Shown: one piece after another, positions 1 through 7,800 of the stretch
Layout: the number at the start of each line of letters is the position of its first letter
How positions within the stretch are numbered: position 1 is the first letter of the stretch
Notes under the pieces: model-generated
What the model saw: the letters and a program-made list of their open reading frames with translations, nothing else
Database searches by the model: none
Told to the model about the DNA's origin: nothing
Source of the DNA: Alteromonas sp. CI.11.F.A3
GTDB taxonomy: Bacteria > Pseudomonadota > Gammaproteobacteria > Enterobacterales > Alteromonadaceae
DNA length: 64,000 bases
NCBI RefSeq assembly: GCF_032925565.1
Contig: NZ_CP136708.1
Span: 186,001 to 250,000 of the forward strand
Direction of reading: 5' to 3'
Made by a program: the position numbers and the translations under genes

Positions 1-39
1 CCTGAAATTAATGAGGCCCTGATACTCAAGGCCTTAACA

Positions 40-1347
40 TTATTGTTTGTAAATTTTGCCGTCTTTCATCACAAACGACACACTTTCTAATAGCGATATG
101 TTTTCTAACGGGTTACCTACTACGGCCACCAAGTCAGCCAGTTTTCCAGCTTCTAATGTACCTAAAGTATCGCTAACACCCAGCAATGCCGCGCTATTAG
201 CGGTGGCGCTTAAAATCGCATCAGCTTCAGACATACCGGCTTCAACCATTAAGCTGAATTCTTGCGCGTTGTCGCCATGTGCAGAAACCCCACTGTCTGT
301 ACCAAAAGCAATTTTTACGCCTGCTTTATGGGCTTTTTCAAAGGTGTTTTGAATAAGCGGGCCAATTGCCGCCGCTTTTGGACGTACTAACTCAGGAAAG
401 TAGCCGTCTATCTTGGCTTTGTCGGCAACAAATTTACCCGCCAAAATCGTTGGCACATAGTAAGTCCCTTTTTGTTTCATTAGGTCACGTACTTCGTCAT
501 CCATATAGGTGCCATGTTCAATGGAATCTACACCCGCGATGATAGCGCGTTTCATGCCCTCTTTGCCGTGGGCGTGAACCGCTACCGTCATACCGTAATC
601 TTTTGCCGTCTCAACAATAGCTTCTAGTTCATCGGTCATGAACTGTGGATTCTGACCGCTTTTCGCTACGCTTAATACCCCGCCGGTGGCAGTAATTTTA
701 ATTAAATCTGCGCCGTCTTGATAACGGGACCGAACGGCTTCACGGGCTTCTACTTCGCCGTTAACCACGCCTTGTTTAGGGCCAACGTCAGGGCGCAGCA
801 AGTGAGATAACCCGTTGCTAGGGTCGGCATGCCCGCCGGTGGTTGCTATTGACTTTCCTACCGTGAATATACGCGGGCCGGTGGCGTAACCTTTGCTGAT
901 CGCATTTCGAAGAGATACAGTTTCATGATAGCCATCCCCTAAATTACGCACCGTAGTAAATCCCGCATCTAACGTAATTTCAGCGTAGTTAGCAGCTTTA
1001 AGCGCATAGTCAGCCTCATTTAACGAAAAACGCTCTAAATAGGTTTGAGGGCCGCCATGCTGTGAAGATAGATGAACATGCATATCCATTAAACCAGGCA
1101 TGACTGTGGCGTGCTTTAAATCGATAACCGTGTCGGATGCTGAAGGTGTTTTATAGCCAGATTCTACCGACGCAATTTTATTGCCATCGATAATAATGGT
1201 CACTTCGCTTTTAAGTTTATCCGAGGTACCCGTAAAAGCTTTTCCTGCGTGCACTAAGGTGGCGGAAAGTGCAGGCGCTGAAAGAGCTACTGTGCCTAGC
1301 GTTGCTAATCCTAAGGAAATAGCGAATGAAGTCAGTGTCTTTTTCAT
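40..1347 (-). CDS. secreted amidohydrolase family protein
   Basis: A metal-dependent amidohydrolase of the imidazolonepropionase/prolidase-like branch, probably periplasmic. Residues 1-29 form a signal peptide ending in a Leu-Ser-Ala cleavage site. Metal-site motifs of the TIM-barrel fold are present in order: HVH at 90-92, Lys217 in the LIKITATGG stretch (candidate carboxylated lysine), HAH at 258-260, His278 in IEHG, and Asp351 in GTDSG. The length of 435 residues is normal for secreted members that hydrolyse Xaa-Pro or other dipeptides. The substrate cannot be read from sequence. It is a single gene on the minus strand and its left neighbour lies outside the window. Family assignment is firm; dipeptidase activity is inference. 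Confidence 0.88.
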   Translation of the reverse strand: MKKTLTSFAISLGLATLGTVALSAPALSATLVHAGKAFTGTSDKLKSEVTIIIDGNKIASVESGYKTPSASDTVIDLKHATVMPGLMDMHVHLSSQHGGPQTYLERFSLNEADYALKAANYAEITLDAGFTTVRNLGDGYHETVSLRNAISKGYATGPRIFTVGKSIATTGGHADPSNGLSHLLRPDVGPKQGVVNGEVEAREAVRSRYQDGADLIKITATGGVLSVAKSGQNPQFMTDELEAIVETAKDYGMTVAVHAHGKEGMKRAIIAGVDSIEHGTYMDDEVRDLMKQKGTYYVPTILAGKFVADKAKIDGYFPELVRPKAAAIGPLIQNTFEKAHKAGVKIAFGTDSGVSAHGDNAQEFSLMVEAGMSEADAILSATANSAALLGVSDTLGTLEAGKLADLVAVVGNPLENISLLESVSFVMKDGKIYKQ

Positions 1348-1490
1348 GGTGGTTCTTCTTATGATGTGTGAATAGACGAAGAACCAATGTAGAACACCAG
1401 TAAGGCTAACGCAAAACTTTGCGCTATTTTACTAATTCTATTTCAGCGAAGACTAGCTCTAAAGTATAACTCCGAAGCCTTTGACCACTA

Positions 1491-2057
1491 TTAGGTGGGC
1501 ACGGCGCCAATAACGAAAGGAATAGTGTTCGAGGTAACCACAAATTGCGTTTCATCACCTTTTTGTTGCTCGGCCGCGTGCTCAAGCAGTTGGTAATAAA
1601 CGTTCTGATGCAAACGCGCCCACAAGTTGCGCCTAACTAAAACATAGGGAATGGGTGTAGCGTCAGTATCTTGTAAGTCGGCGGGGGGCTTTCGCAAGCT
1701 AAGTTGTTTCTCCGAGGTTAGAGAAACTACATCGCCAGTTTGCGTGGTAAGCTCCAAGCTATCGTTATCAAAACGCCATTCGGTAACCAAAAAGGGAACA
1801 TCTTCTACGGTAATCCCCACCTTCTCAACAGGGGTAACCAGAAAGTAATTGTTCTCTTCTTTTTTAAGCACGGAAGCAAATAGCTTCACTAAGCTTGCTC
1901 GACCTATGGGGCTACCTTCGTAAAACCAACGGCCATCTAGTGCGATAGTTAAATTGATATCGCCGCAAAAAGGAGGGTTCCACTTTTCCACTGGCGGCAG
2001 GGGGCGCGCCTTGTCAGACGTGCCCTTTAATTGCTGTTGAAATCTAGTTAGATCCAT
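1491..2057 (-). CDS. DUF1285 domain-containing protein
   Basis: A protein of about 188 residues resembling the DUF1285 family. The recognisable parts are a WNPPFCGDI segment near the N-terminus, DGRWFYEGSPI, and an aromatic C-terminal half with VRRNLWARLHQNVYYQL. There is no signal peptide or membrane segment, so it is probably cytoplasmic. The function of the family is not established. I chose the ATG at 2057; a GTG at 2084 in the same frame would add nine residues. The start overlaps the last 14 bases of the upstream DUF3014 gene, so the two are probably translationally coupled in one operon. Confidence 0.8.
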   Translation of the reverse strand: MDLTRFQQQLKGTSDKARPLPPVEKWNPPFCGDINLTIALDGRWFYEGSPIGRASLVKLFASVLKKEENNYFLVTPVEKVGITVEDVPFLVTEWRFDNDSLELTTQTGDVVSLTSEKQLSLRKPPADLQDTDATPIPYVLVRRNLWARLHQNVYYQLLEHAAEQQKGDETQFVVTSNTIPFVIGAVPT

Positions 2058-2904
2058 TTTCTTCAAGCAACACTTTAATTTCACGCAACTTCGCTTTAAT
2101 ACGGCGCATATTATCTGGGCCTGTACGAAGCAACTGCTTTTGCGGCTCGTTTAGGTTTTCTAAGCGAGGATCGATGTATTTATAGGTGACTGAATCGGTG
2201 TAAACTTCAACCGGTACTGGTACTTCAGGTGTATCGAGTAACTGATCGATAGCATCTAGTACAACTTCATTGAAGTTTTTATTCGAGTCGCCAATTTCAG
2301 CGTATTTATCTTGAATATCGCCTTTGTAAATATCGTACATACCAAGTAAAGCTTCGCTTTCAAAAGACTCAAGCATGTTTACATAAGGTGTATAACGTTT
2401 GTAGCTCGCGGCATCAATCCACTGCTTACCTGCCTGCGAATAAACGCGAAACGTTTGTTCAGGCGGCGCTAGCAACTGATGATTGGGCGCCATTTCATCA
2501 TTCGCTAGGTTAGTCACCGACACTACAAAACGTTGCAATAAACCTTCATTCACAATCATGCGGTTAACGCTGTCGTCAGTGGCGGTAGAAATATCCACTA
2601 GTGATGATTTAATGGCTGGGTCGCTTACATCTAATGGTTCAGGATCTGGCTCTACCGGCTCCGGCATTGGCGGGACTTCATCAGGCTCTTCAAGCTCTAA
2701 AGGTGGCGGAGCTGGCTTCGTTTCAAAAACGTCGGGTACTTCTTCAACCGGCGCTTCTACGTCTGGTTGAACAACCTCTGGTTCAGGAGCGACGGGCTCA
2801 TCTTCTTTCGAAGGCCAAAACACAAGAGCCAAGATGACTACAATTATTATCCCGATAATAAGAAAATGGGGACCTAACGTACGCTTTTCTGACGATTCGC
2901 TCAT
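2044..2904 (-). CDS. DUF3014 domain-containing membrane-anchored protein
   Basis: A 286-residue protein with one N-terminal transmembrane helix (about residues 12-29, followed by WPSKEDE). Next comes a strongly Pro/Glu/Asp/Val-rich stretch (about 33-95) and then a globular DUF3014 domain to the C-terminus. The layout suggests an inner-membrane anchor, an extended acidic periplasmic spacer and a periplasmic domain, much like the spacer of TonB. The role of DUF3014 is not known to me. Its stop overlaps the start of the DUF1285 gene, forming a two-gene unit. The ATG at 2904 is the only start that keeps the membrane anchor intact. Confidence 0.82.
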   Translation of the reverse strand: MSESSEKRTLGPHFLIIGIIIVVILALVFWPSKEDEPVAPEPEVVQPDVEAPVEEVPDVFETKPAPPPLELEEPDEVPPMPEPVEPDPEPLDVSDPAIKSSLVDISTATDDSVNRMIVNEGLLQRFVVSVTNLANDEMAPNHQLLAPPEQTFRVYSQAGKQWIDAASYKRYTPYVNMLESFESEALLGMYDIYKGDIQDKYAEIGDSNKNFNEVVLDAIDQLLDTPEVPVPVEVYTDSVTYKYIDPRLENLNEPQKQLLRTGPDNMRRIKAKLREIKVLLEENGSN

Positions 2905-3223
2905 AATATCTCCGCTGCAATAACTGATCTAATAATAATACTATCAGAGATAACACCCAATATTTGGATATCACGCAAGAGAATTGTTCTCTGATGAAGG
3001 TAATTTCCTTATTTAGAACACTTTTTAACGTAATTGGTTCGCAATTCGATCGTAATTTATAGCAATTTCTTAGCGATAGTATCCCGTGATAAGAAACGCT
3101 AGAAAGGGAAACTTTGGTGTCATTGTTCTATATATTCTTTAAATTTGCTGTGAAATGTAAAATAACTTGCTTATTTACTACATTTTATTAACAATTCAAG
3201 TGAATTTAAAAAGCGTAGATATT
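2905..3223. other. divergent intergenic region with palindromes
   Basis: About 320 bp between the divergent DUF3014 gene and the sterol-desaturase-like gene. No convincing ORF is present. It holds a 15-bp palindromic element AGAGAATTGTTCTCT at 2978-2992. A further inverted pair, ATCAGAGA at 2943-2950 and TCTCTGAT at 2988-2995, flanks the same site. The rest is AT-rich and likely carries promoters for both sides, but I cannot place a clear -35/-10 pair. Confidence 0.4.
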
Positions 3224-4486
3224 ATGACTGTTATCCTTTTTGCCATCCCTTTGTTCATTCTTCTTATCGCCATTGAAATACTTGTCGATAAACGGAAAAA
3301 AACAGGTCACTATCGTGCGAACGATGCGATTACCAGTTTAAGCATGGGCGTATTATCGCGAATAATGGCAATTGGGCATCAACTTATACCGCTTACTTTT
3401 TACATATTGGTGTTTAATGCTTTTGCGCTTACCGAGCTGAGTTATTCACCTTGGGTATGGATAGCTGCATTTATATTGTACGATTTTTTCTATTACTGGA
3501 ATCACCGTATGGGCCATGAAATGAGTATTTTATGGGCTGCCCATGTGGTGCATCACTCCAGTGAAGACTACAACCTTACTACCGCATTACGACAAACCAG
3601 TGGTGCTATTTTCAGCTGGGTTTTCTATTTGCCTTTAGCGCTTATGGGTTTTGCCCCAGAGATGATAATTACGGTTGGTGCGCTTAACTTGGTATATCAA
3701 TTTTGGGTTCATACTCAGCATATTGATAAATTAGGTTGGATGGAAAAATGGTTTGTTACGCCTTCGAATCATCGTGTTCATCACGCCCAAAACCGCGTTT
3801 ATATCGACAAGAATTATGGTGGCGTGTTCATCATATGGGACCGTTTATTCAATACCTTTATTCCAGAGCTAGAAAGTGACAAACCGGTATTTGGCATTCG
3901 CGGTGCACTGAAAAGTTTTAATCCTTTTTGGGCGAATGCACAGCTATATAGTCAACTAGCCAAAGACAGTTTTTACACCTCACGTTGGCAAGATAAACTT
4001 CGAGTGTGGTTTGGTCGCACGGGGTGGCGTCCGAAAGATGTAGCCGAACGCTTTCCCTTCGAAAAAGCACCACTGTCCTCGTTCAAAAAATTTCACCCGG
4101 CATTGGCAGCCCCCGTTACTTATTACAGCGTGGCGCAGCACGTTGTTTTACTGAGTATCACCGTATACTTATTACTTTTTATTGAAGCCTTAAGTGGTAC
4201 TCACCAGTTAATATTGGTGGCGACAATAGTCGTAATGAGTATCCAAAATGGGTTTATTTTAGCCGGCTCAAAGTTAGCATTAGCGCTAGAGGGGCCTCGA
4301 CTACTGATATTTCCACTAATGTGGCTAGGGAGTGGGCTTATTATTCCTGCGGCGATATTGAGTGGCGCGTGCTTGGTCAGTATGATCATGCTCGTTAGAG
4401 CTGTGCGCTCTAGTGTGACACTTAGCAATATGGCTGAAAGCGTGCCTTCAGAGGATACCGATACTCAAGTATCAATATCATCGTAA
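3224..4486 (+). CDS. sterol desaturase / fatty acid hydroxylase family membrane protein
   Basis: An integral membrane di-iron hydroxylase/desaturase-like protein of about 420 residues. The family's histidine clusters are visible: HRMGHE after an aromatic helix, HVVHHSS, an HTQHID segment, and HRVHHAQN. Several hydrophobic helices occupy the N-terminal half, and four or so more lie at the C-terminus after about residue 300. The substrate (sterol, hopanoid, carotenoid or lipid alkyl chain) is unknown. I prefer the ATG at 3224 because the longer frame from a TTG at 3167 adds residues with no counterpart in the family. It stands alone on the plus strand. Confidence 0.85.
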   Translation: MTVILFAIPLFILLIAIEILVDKRKKTGHYRANDAITSLSMGVLSRIMAIGHQLIPLTFYILVFNAFALTELSYSPWVWIAAFILYDFFYYWNHRMGHEMSILWAAHVVHHSSEDYNLTTALRQTSGAIFSWVFYLPLALMGFAPEMIITVGALNLVYQFWVHTQHIDKLGWMEKWFVTPSNHRVHHAQNRVYIDKNYGGVFIIWDRLFNTFIPELESDKPVFGIRGALKSFNPFWANAQLYSQLAKDSFYTSRWQDKLRVWFGRTGWRPKDVAERFPFEKAPLSSFKKFHPALAAPVTYYSVAQHVVLLSITVYLLLFIEALSGTHQLILVATIVVMSIQNGFILAGSKLALALEGPRLLIFPLMWLGSGLIIPAAILSGACLVSMIMLVRAVRSSVTLSNMAESVPSEDTDTQVSISS

Positions 4487-4574
4487 TGAACCTGTTTATC
4501 CCCAACAACGTAAAAAGCGGCATAAAAATTATCAAAATACTCATCGGTTGATTTACATGCGCTGAGGGGCGGTT

Positions 4575-4883
4575 ATGCACAAGTTTCTATTTACCCAGAT
4601 TGAAGGTAAGCCTTTAAACATCGATTATCTTGAAGTTCAGTCGTATGAAATGAACGTTTATTTGGTCTACCTAACCGTAGGAGACAAAAGCGGCATGGTG
4701 TATGACAAGCAAGACCGGCCTATGCGCTTTTTCAGTACCGGCCAAATTCGAGAAGTGTTTTCTCACTGTAGCGTGCAGCAAGCCGTTATGAAACACGACT
4801 CCCCCTATGACGAAATGATTGGTAACCCACCTAAAAGCGCAGAACAAATGGCGTTGCCATTTAGCATGCAGTTACCTTATTAG
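4575..4883 (+). CDS. DUF6482 family protein
   Basis: A small soluble protein of 102 residues resembling the DUF6482 family, seen in marine gammaproteobacteria. It has a beta-rich core with EVQSYEMNVYLVYL, GMVYDKQDRPMRFFS and a C-terminal SYDEMIGN-like stretch. There is no signal peptide or membrane helix. The function is unknown. It lies 88 bp after the desaturase-like gene on the same strand and is followed by a tandem repeat that happens to be in the same reading frame after two stop codons. Confidence 0.7.
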   Translation: MHKFLFTQIEGKPLNIDYLEVQSYEMNVYLVYLTVGDKSGMVYDKQDRPMRFFSTGQIREVFSHCSVQQAVMKHDSPYDEMIGNPPKSAEQMALPFSMQLPY

Positions 4884-4952
4884 CCATTTATGTTGCTAGC
4901 GTTATAGCTGCCCCATGATACGTGGACTGCTGCCAAGGCGAGGCTCTTAATC

Positions 4953-5056
4953 TCAGAAGCATACTCAGAAGCATACTCAGAAGCATACTCAGAAGCATAC
5001 TCAGAAGCATACTCAGAAGCATACTCAGAAGCATACTCAGAAGCATACTCAGAAGC
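4953..5056. repeat. 12-bp tandem repeat, 8 perfect copies plus a partial
   Basis: The unit TCAGAAGCATAC occurs eight times without mismatch (4953-5048), followed by a partial copy TCAGAAGC to 5056. Flanking sequence contains decayed fragments (AATCTCAGAAG before, TAGTCTCAGTGG and AATCTCAAGG after). It sits between two convergent genes and ends 20 bp before the stop of the ABC1 kinase gene. On the plus strand the repeat has no stop codon in any frame. In the frame of the upstream gene it would read Ser-Glu-Ala-Tyr repeatedly, but two TAG codons separate it from that gene. Confidence 0.97.
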
Positions 5057-5076
5057 TTAGTCTCAGTGGCCTAATC

Positions 5077-6423
5077 TCAAGGCTTTAGCCAAGGCTCTGC
5101 TGCGGCGCGCATATTAACTTGTGTATCTAATCGCTTAGCCAACATATAAAGCCCCCCTAACTTGCGATGAATAAACAGAGCATCAACTGGCGGTGTGTGC
5201 CAAAAATCATGCTGCATGGTTAATGCTACGCCTTTATCATGCAGTCTTGGCAACAGATCACTATTGCCGAAATCATAGGGGCCGTCTTCTCTAATAGCTT
5301 CACACGCTTCCATTCCTAATGCGACAACAAGGTCCTGCTGTGCATCACTGTGTTCTTGGTTTATTAAGCCAATCTGTAGGGCTGCGTGTTGCATGTCTTG
5401 TTTATTGCCGCTGGCCGCACTTTGAAGCAGTGCTTGGTAGCCCATCGCAATATCATCGGGTACTTCTCGCGTGGCCCCGAAATCCAGCAATACCCATTGC
5501 TGAGTATCTTCTTTATATCGATAGTTGGCTAAGTTCGGGTCGCTTTGAAGCAGCCTAAAGCCAAATATCTCGTTAAAAAATAATTGGAATAAGGATGTCA
5601 TTAACCTGTTGCGAGTTTCTTGGGGAGCGTTCATCGCCGCATCAAGAGGGCTAGCTTCGATGAAGTCCATTGTTAGCACAGAGTCGGTTGTTAACTGTGA
5701 ATGAACACTGGGAATAACAAATTGGTGGGAGAACTCAGTATCATTATGCTGCGCTACCGCGTCTTTGTAGCGCGTTAGCATACTGGCTTCCCGGTGATAG
5801 TCGGCCTCTTGATGAAGTTGAACTTTAGCTTCTTCTAACAGCGGGCCAATATCTAACGAACTTGGTACTAAACCTGTGAGTTTAATGAGGGTTGCTACGT
5901 TATCCACATCGCTACTGATACTTTTACGTACACCAGGATACTGTACCTTTGCTGCCAGCATTTTCCCGTCCATAGTAATCACTTTGTGTACCTGACCGAT
6001 GGAAGCGGCGGCAACCGGCGCATAAGAAAAATACAGTAAATCATCATGCCAACTCTCGCCCCATTGGGCGTTTAGCGTGGCATCTAATTGGGCTTTTGGC
6101 ATAGGGTCGGCATCTTCCCTCAGCCTTGCTAATATAGTCGCGAGTTCTGGCGGTAAAAAGTCGCCAGTGTCCATAGAGATAAGCTGGCCTAGCTTCATGG
6201 CGGCACCACGCATGGTGGCGAGTTGATCGGCAATATTCGAAATGTTTTTCGGTGTTAACAACAATGCGCTAAGCGCGGGGCGTTCGCCTTTTATCCATTG
6301 GCTGGCACCATTGGTAACAACATTACCCGCAATTTTACCTGCCAAAGCACCTAAGCGCCCTACTCTCCCAATACGTGAAGACGGTACTGCTCGCGCTTTT
6401 CGTTCATCGGTATTTTTTGCCAT
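5077..6423 (-). CDS. ABC1/UbiB (AarF, COQ8-like) family atypical kinase
   Basis: A 448-residue member of the ABC1 atypical kinase family, which in other organisms supports ubiquinone biosynthesis. The family marks are present: the KxGQ motif (Lys77-Gln80 in AMKLGQ), an Ala-rich nucleotide loop AAASIGQ (about 138-144), a conserved Lys159 in AAKVQYP, and a DFG motif in WVLLDFGATRE. The usual DPHPGN-type metal-binding motif reads DPNLAN here. No transmembrane pair is evident at the C-terminus, unlike classical UbiB, so it is the soluble COQ8-like type rather than UbiB itself. It is monocistronic. Confidence 0.88.
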   Translation of the reverse strand: MAKNTDERKARAVPSSRIGRVGRLGALAGKIAGNVVTNGASQWIKGERPALSALLLTPKNISNIADQLATMRGAAMKLGQLISMDTGDFLPPELATILARLREDADPMPKAQLDATLNAQWGESWHDDLLYFSYAPVAAASIGQVHKVITMDGKMLAAKVQYPGVRKSISSDVDNVATLIKLTGLVPSSLDIGPLLEEAKVQLHQEADYHREASMLTRYKDAVAQHNDTEFSHQFVIPSVHSQLTTDSVLTMDFIEASPLDAAMNAPQETRNRLMTSLFQLFFNEIFGFRLLQSDPNLANYRYKEDTQQWVLLDFGATREVPDDIAMGYQALLQSAASGNKQDMQHAALQIGLINQEHSDAQQDLVVALGMEACEAIREDGPYDFGNSDLLPRLHDKGVALTMQHDFWHTPPVDALFIHRKLGGLYMLAKRLDTQVNMRAAAEPWLKP

Positions 6424-6454
6424 GAAGTAACCTTGAAAGCCTTTAATCTTTTAT

Positions 6455-6496
6455 GAAGCCCAACGTTTGAAGCCCAACCTTTGAAGTTCAGTCTGT
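6455..6496. repeat. imperfect 14-bp direct repeat, three copies
   Basis: GAAGCCCAACGTTT at 6455-6468 is followed directly by GAAGCCCAACCTTT (6469-6482) and a decayed GAAGTTCAGTCTGT (6483-6496). It lies just upstream of the minus-strand ABC1 kinase gene, in a 276-bp gap that has no ORF. It may be a promoter-region duplication; no regulator can be named. Confidence 0.55.
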
Positions 6497-6699
6497 GAGG
6501 CCTGAACGTTAATACTATTTATACGCCAATGTGTCGTTGGTCGATTACTTCTTAATTTTTTGTAAATTGCTTAGTTATCTGGCGCCGAAGTAAGGCTTCT
6601 TACAAAGCTGTAGCTAGGCTACTGATGATAAAACTACCGGTGCTCACACTATCAGCACTCAAATTGCCAATGCTCAAGATAGGCGTTCAATATAGAAGC

Positions 6700-6972
6700 T
6701 CAGACTATCTGAGCTACCATTTGTAGTATAAGGCCAACTACGCTACCTACTGCAAACCCTACCCAACCATTTTTTGTCATATAACGAAATAACGCTGCGC
6801 CAAAGATGCCACACCATAGCATGGCAGAGTAAACCGCTATCATGCCCTCACCCGTACCGCTGTTAGGCAAAAACATCATCACAATAAAGGTAAGCGCCAT
6901 GGCGCCGCTAAGCAGCACCCACATAATATTCTTGTTGTTGGAAAACGCATTGGTGGTGGTATTGTCGCTCAT
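6700..6972 (-). CDS. small hypothetical membrane protein
   Basis: A 90-residue protein with a polar N-terminus (1-14) and about three hydrophobic segments (near 16-35, 43-62 and 68-90), so it is very probably in the inner membrane. I do not recognise a family. The hydrophobic pattern, the ATG and codon use in line with the neighbours support it as a real gene. It stands alone, with gaps of over 260 bp on both sides. Confidence 0.6.
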   Translation of the reverse strand: MSDNTTTNAFSNNKNIMWVLLSGAMALTFIVMMFLPNSGTGEGMIAVYSAMLWCGIFGAALFRYMTKNGWVGFAVGSVVGLILQMVAQIV

Positions 6973-7147
6973 GGAAAATCCCCATGGTGTAAGTTAAAAG
7001 CATGCCCATCTTCGTGCCCTTTTTATAAAAATCGACATACATCGCTTGATACAAAACGACAGATACAAACTGATCGATTTAAAAGCACGGTACTAGGTTA
7101 ACTTAGGCCAGATTGACGCAAATGGGAATAAGACTTCAGGGGGATAC

Positions 7148-7176
7148 AAAAAAGCACTGCGAAATAGCAGTGCTTT
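7148..7176 (-). terminator. intrinsic terminator of the M1 peptidase/DUF6702 operon
   Basis: A perfect 10-bp stem, AAAGCACTGC (7151-7160) with GCAGTGCTTT (7167-7176), has a 6-nt loop. On the minus strand it runs into a T-tract (7148-7153). It lies about 60 bp past the DUF6702 stop, as expected for a terminator of that transcript. Confidence 0.85.
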
Positions 7177-7236
7177 AAATCAGTAACAGAAAGTTGAATA
7201 AAGATTAAGTGACGGGTTCATCATGCGATTAGTGCA

Positions 7237-7800
7237 TTAATGATGGTCGCCGTTAAACTCCACTTCCAGCAAGGTCACGTTATCGGTAAAAGTAAGGGTT
7301 TTTAAAGGCCCATTTCCTTCTACATTTAACGTATTAACTTGCGTTGGCCACAAATCACGTAACGCATCGTGACGAATCATCAAACCATCTAACGCTGGCG
7401 GTTGAGCGGTTTCTTGGTACACCCAAAAGTGATTACCATCTAACTCAAAACCTACTAAACCTAAATCTAATGATTTTTCCTCACCGTTTAACAACGCAAA
7501 GTGGTTGCTTACGTAATCAGCGAACGCTTGCTGGGTTTCCTCTTCTTCCATAATATCGGCGTGCTTATCAAACAGTACTTTTACAGCGTGCTCGGCATCG
7601 TGCAGGTTAAAGCGATGCATGACCTCAATGTTTTGCGTTCGAGGGTTGAACAACACGGTAGTAATAGCGGCTTTAACTTGATGCGCGTTAGCCCAAGTAC
7701 TGAATAAGCCAGTACATAAGAAAACGGCCACAAGCAGCGCCGTTAGGCCCTGCTTATGGTTTTTTGCAGATAACTGAAAAGGCATAACCTTAGTTGTCAT
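7237..7800 (-). CDS. DUF6702 family exported protein
   Basis: A protein of about 187 residues matching the DUF6702 family. It has an N-terminal hydrophobic segment LTALLVAVFLCTGLF ending in WANAHQ, consistent with signal peptidase cleavage after Ala. The mature part is beta-rich, with EVMHRFNLHDAEHA and a C-terminal LEVEFNGDHH. It is likely periplasmic; the molecular function is unknown. The ATG at 7800 overlaps the end of the M1 peptidase gene by 11 bp. Starts at 7815 and 7785 are also possible. The overlap and the shared terminator indicate one operon, so the protein may assist the peptidase or its envelope context (inference). Confidence 0.78.
   Translation of the reverse strand: MTTKVMPFQLSAKNHKQGLTALLVAVFLCTGLFSTWANAHQVKAAITTVLFNPRTQNIEVMHRFNLHDAEHAVKVLFDKHADIMEEEETQQAFADYVSNHFALLNGEEKSLDLGLVGFELDGNHFWVYQETAQPPALDGLMIRHDALRDLWPTQVNTLNVEGNGPLKTLTFTDNVTLLEVEFNGDHH

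Noticed and set aside
4953-5056. CRISPR-like array
   Set aside because: Units are directly adjacent with no spacers, and there are no cas genes. It is a minisatellite. The same applies to 27861-27951.
4908-5060. Open frame through the 12-bp repeat encoding a Ser-Glu-Ala-Tyr peptide
   Set aside because: There is no ATG, GTG or TTG start with a ribosome site after the TAG at 4905, and the open frame is a consequence of the repeat having no stop codon. I do not call a gene.
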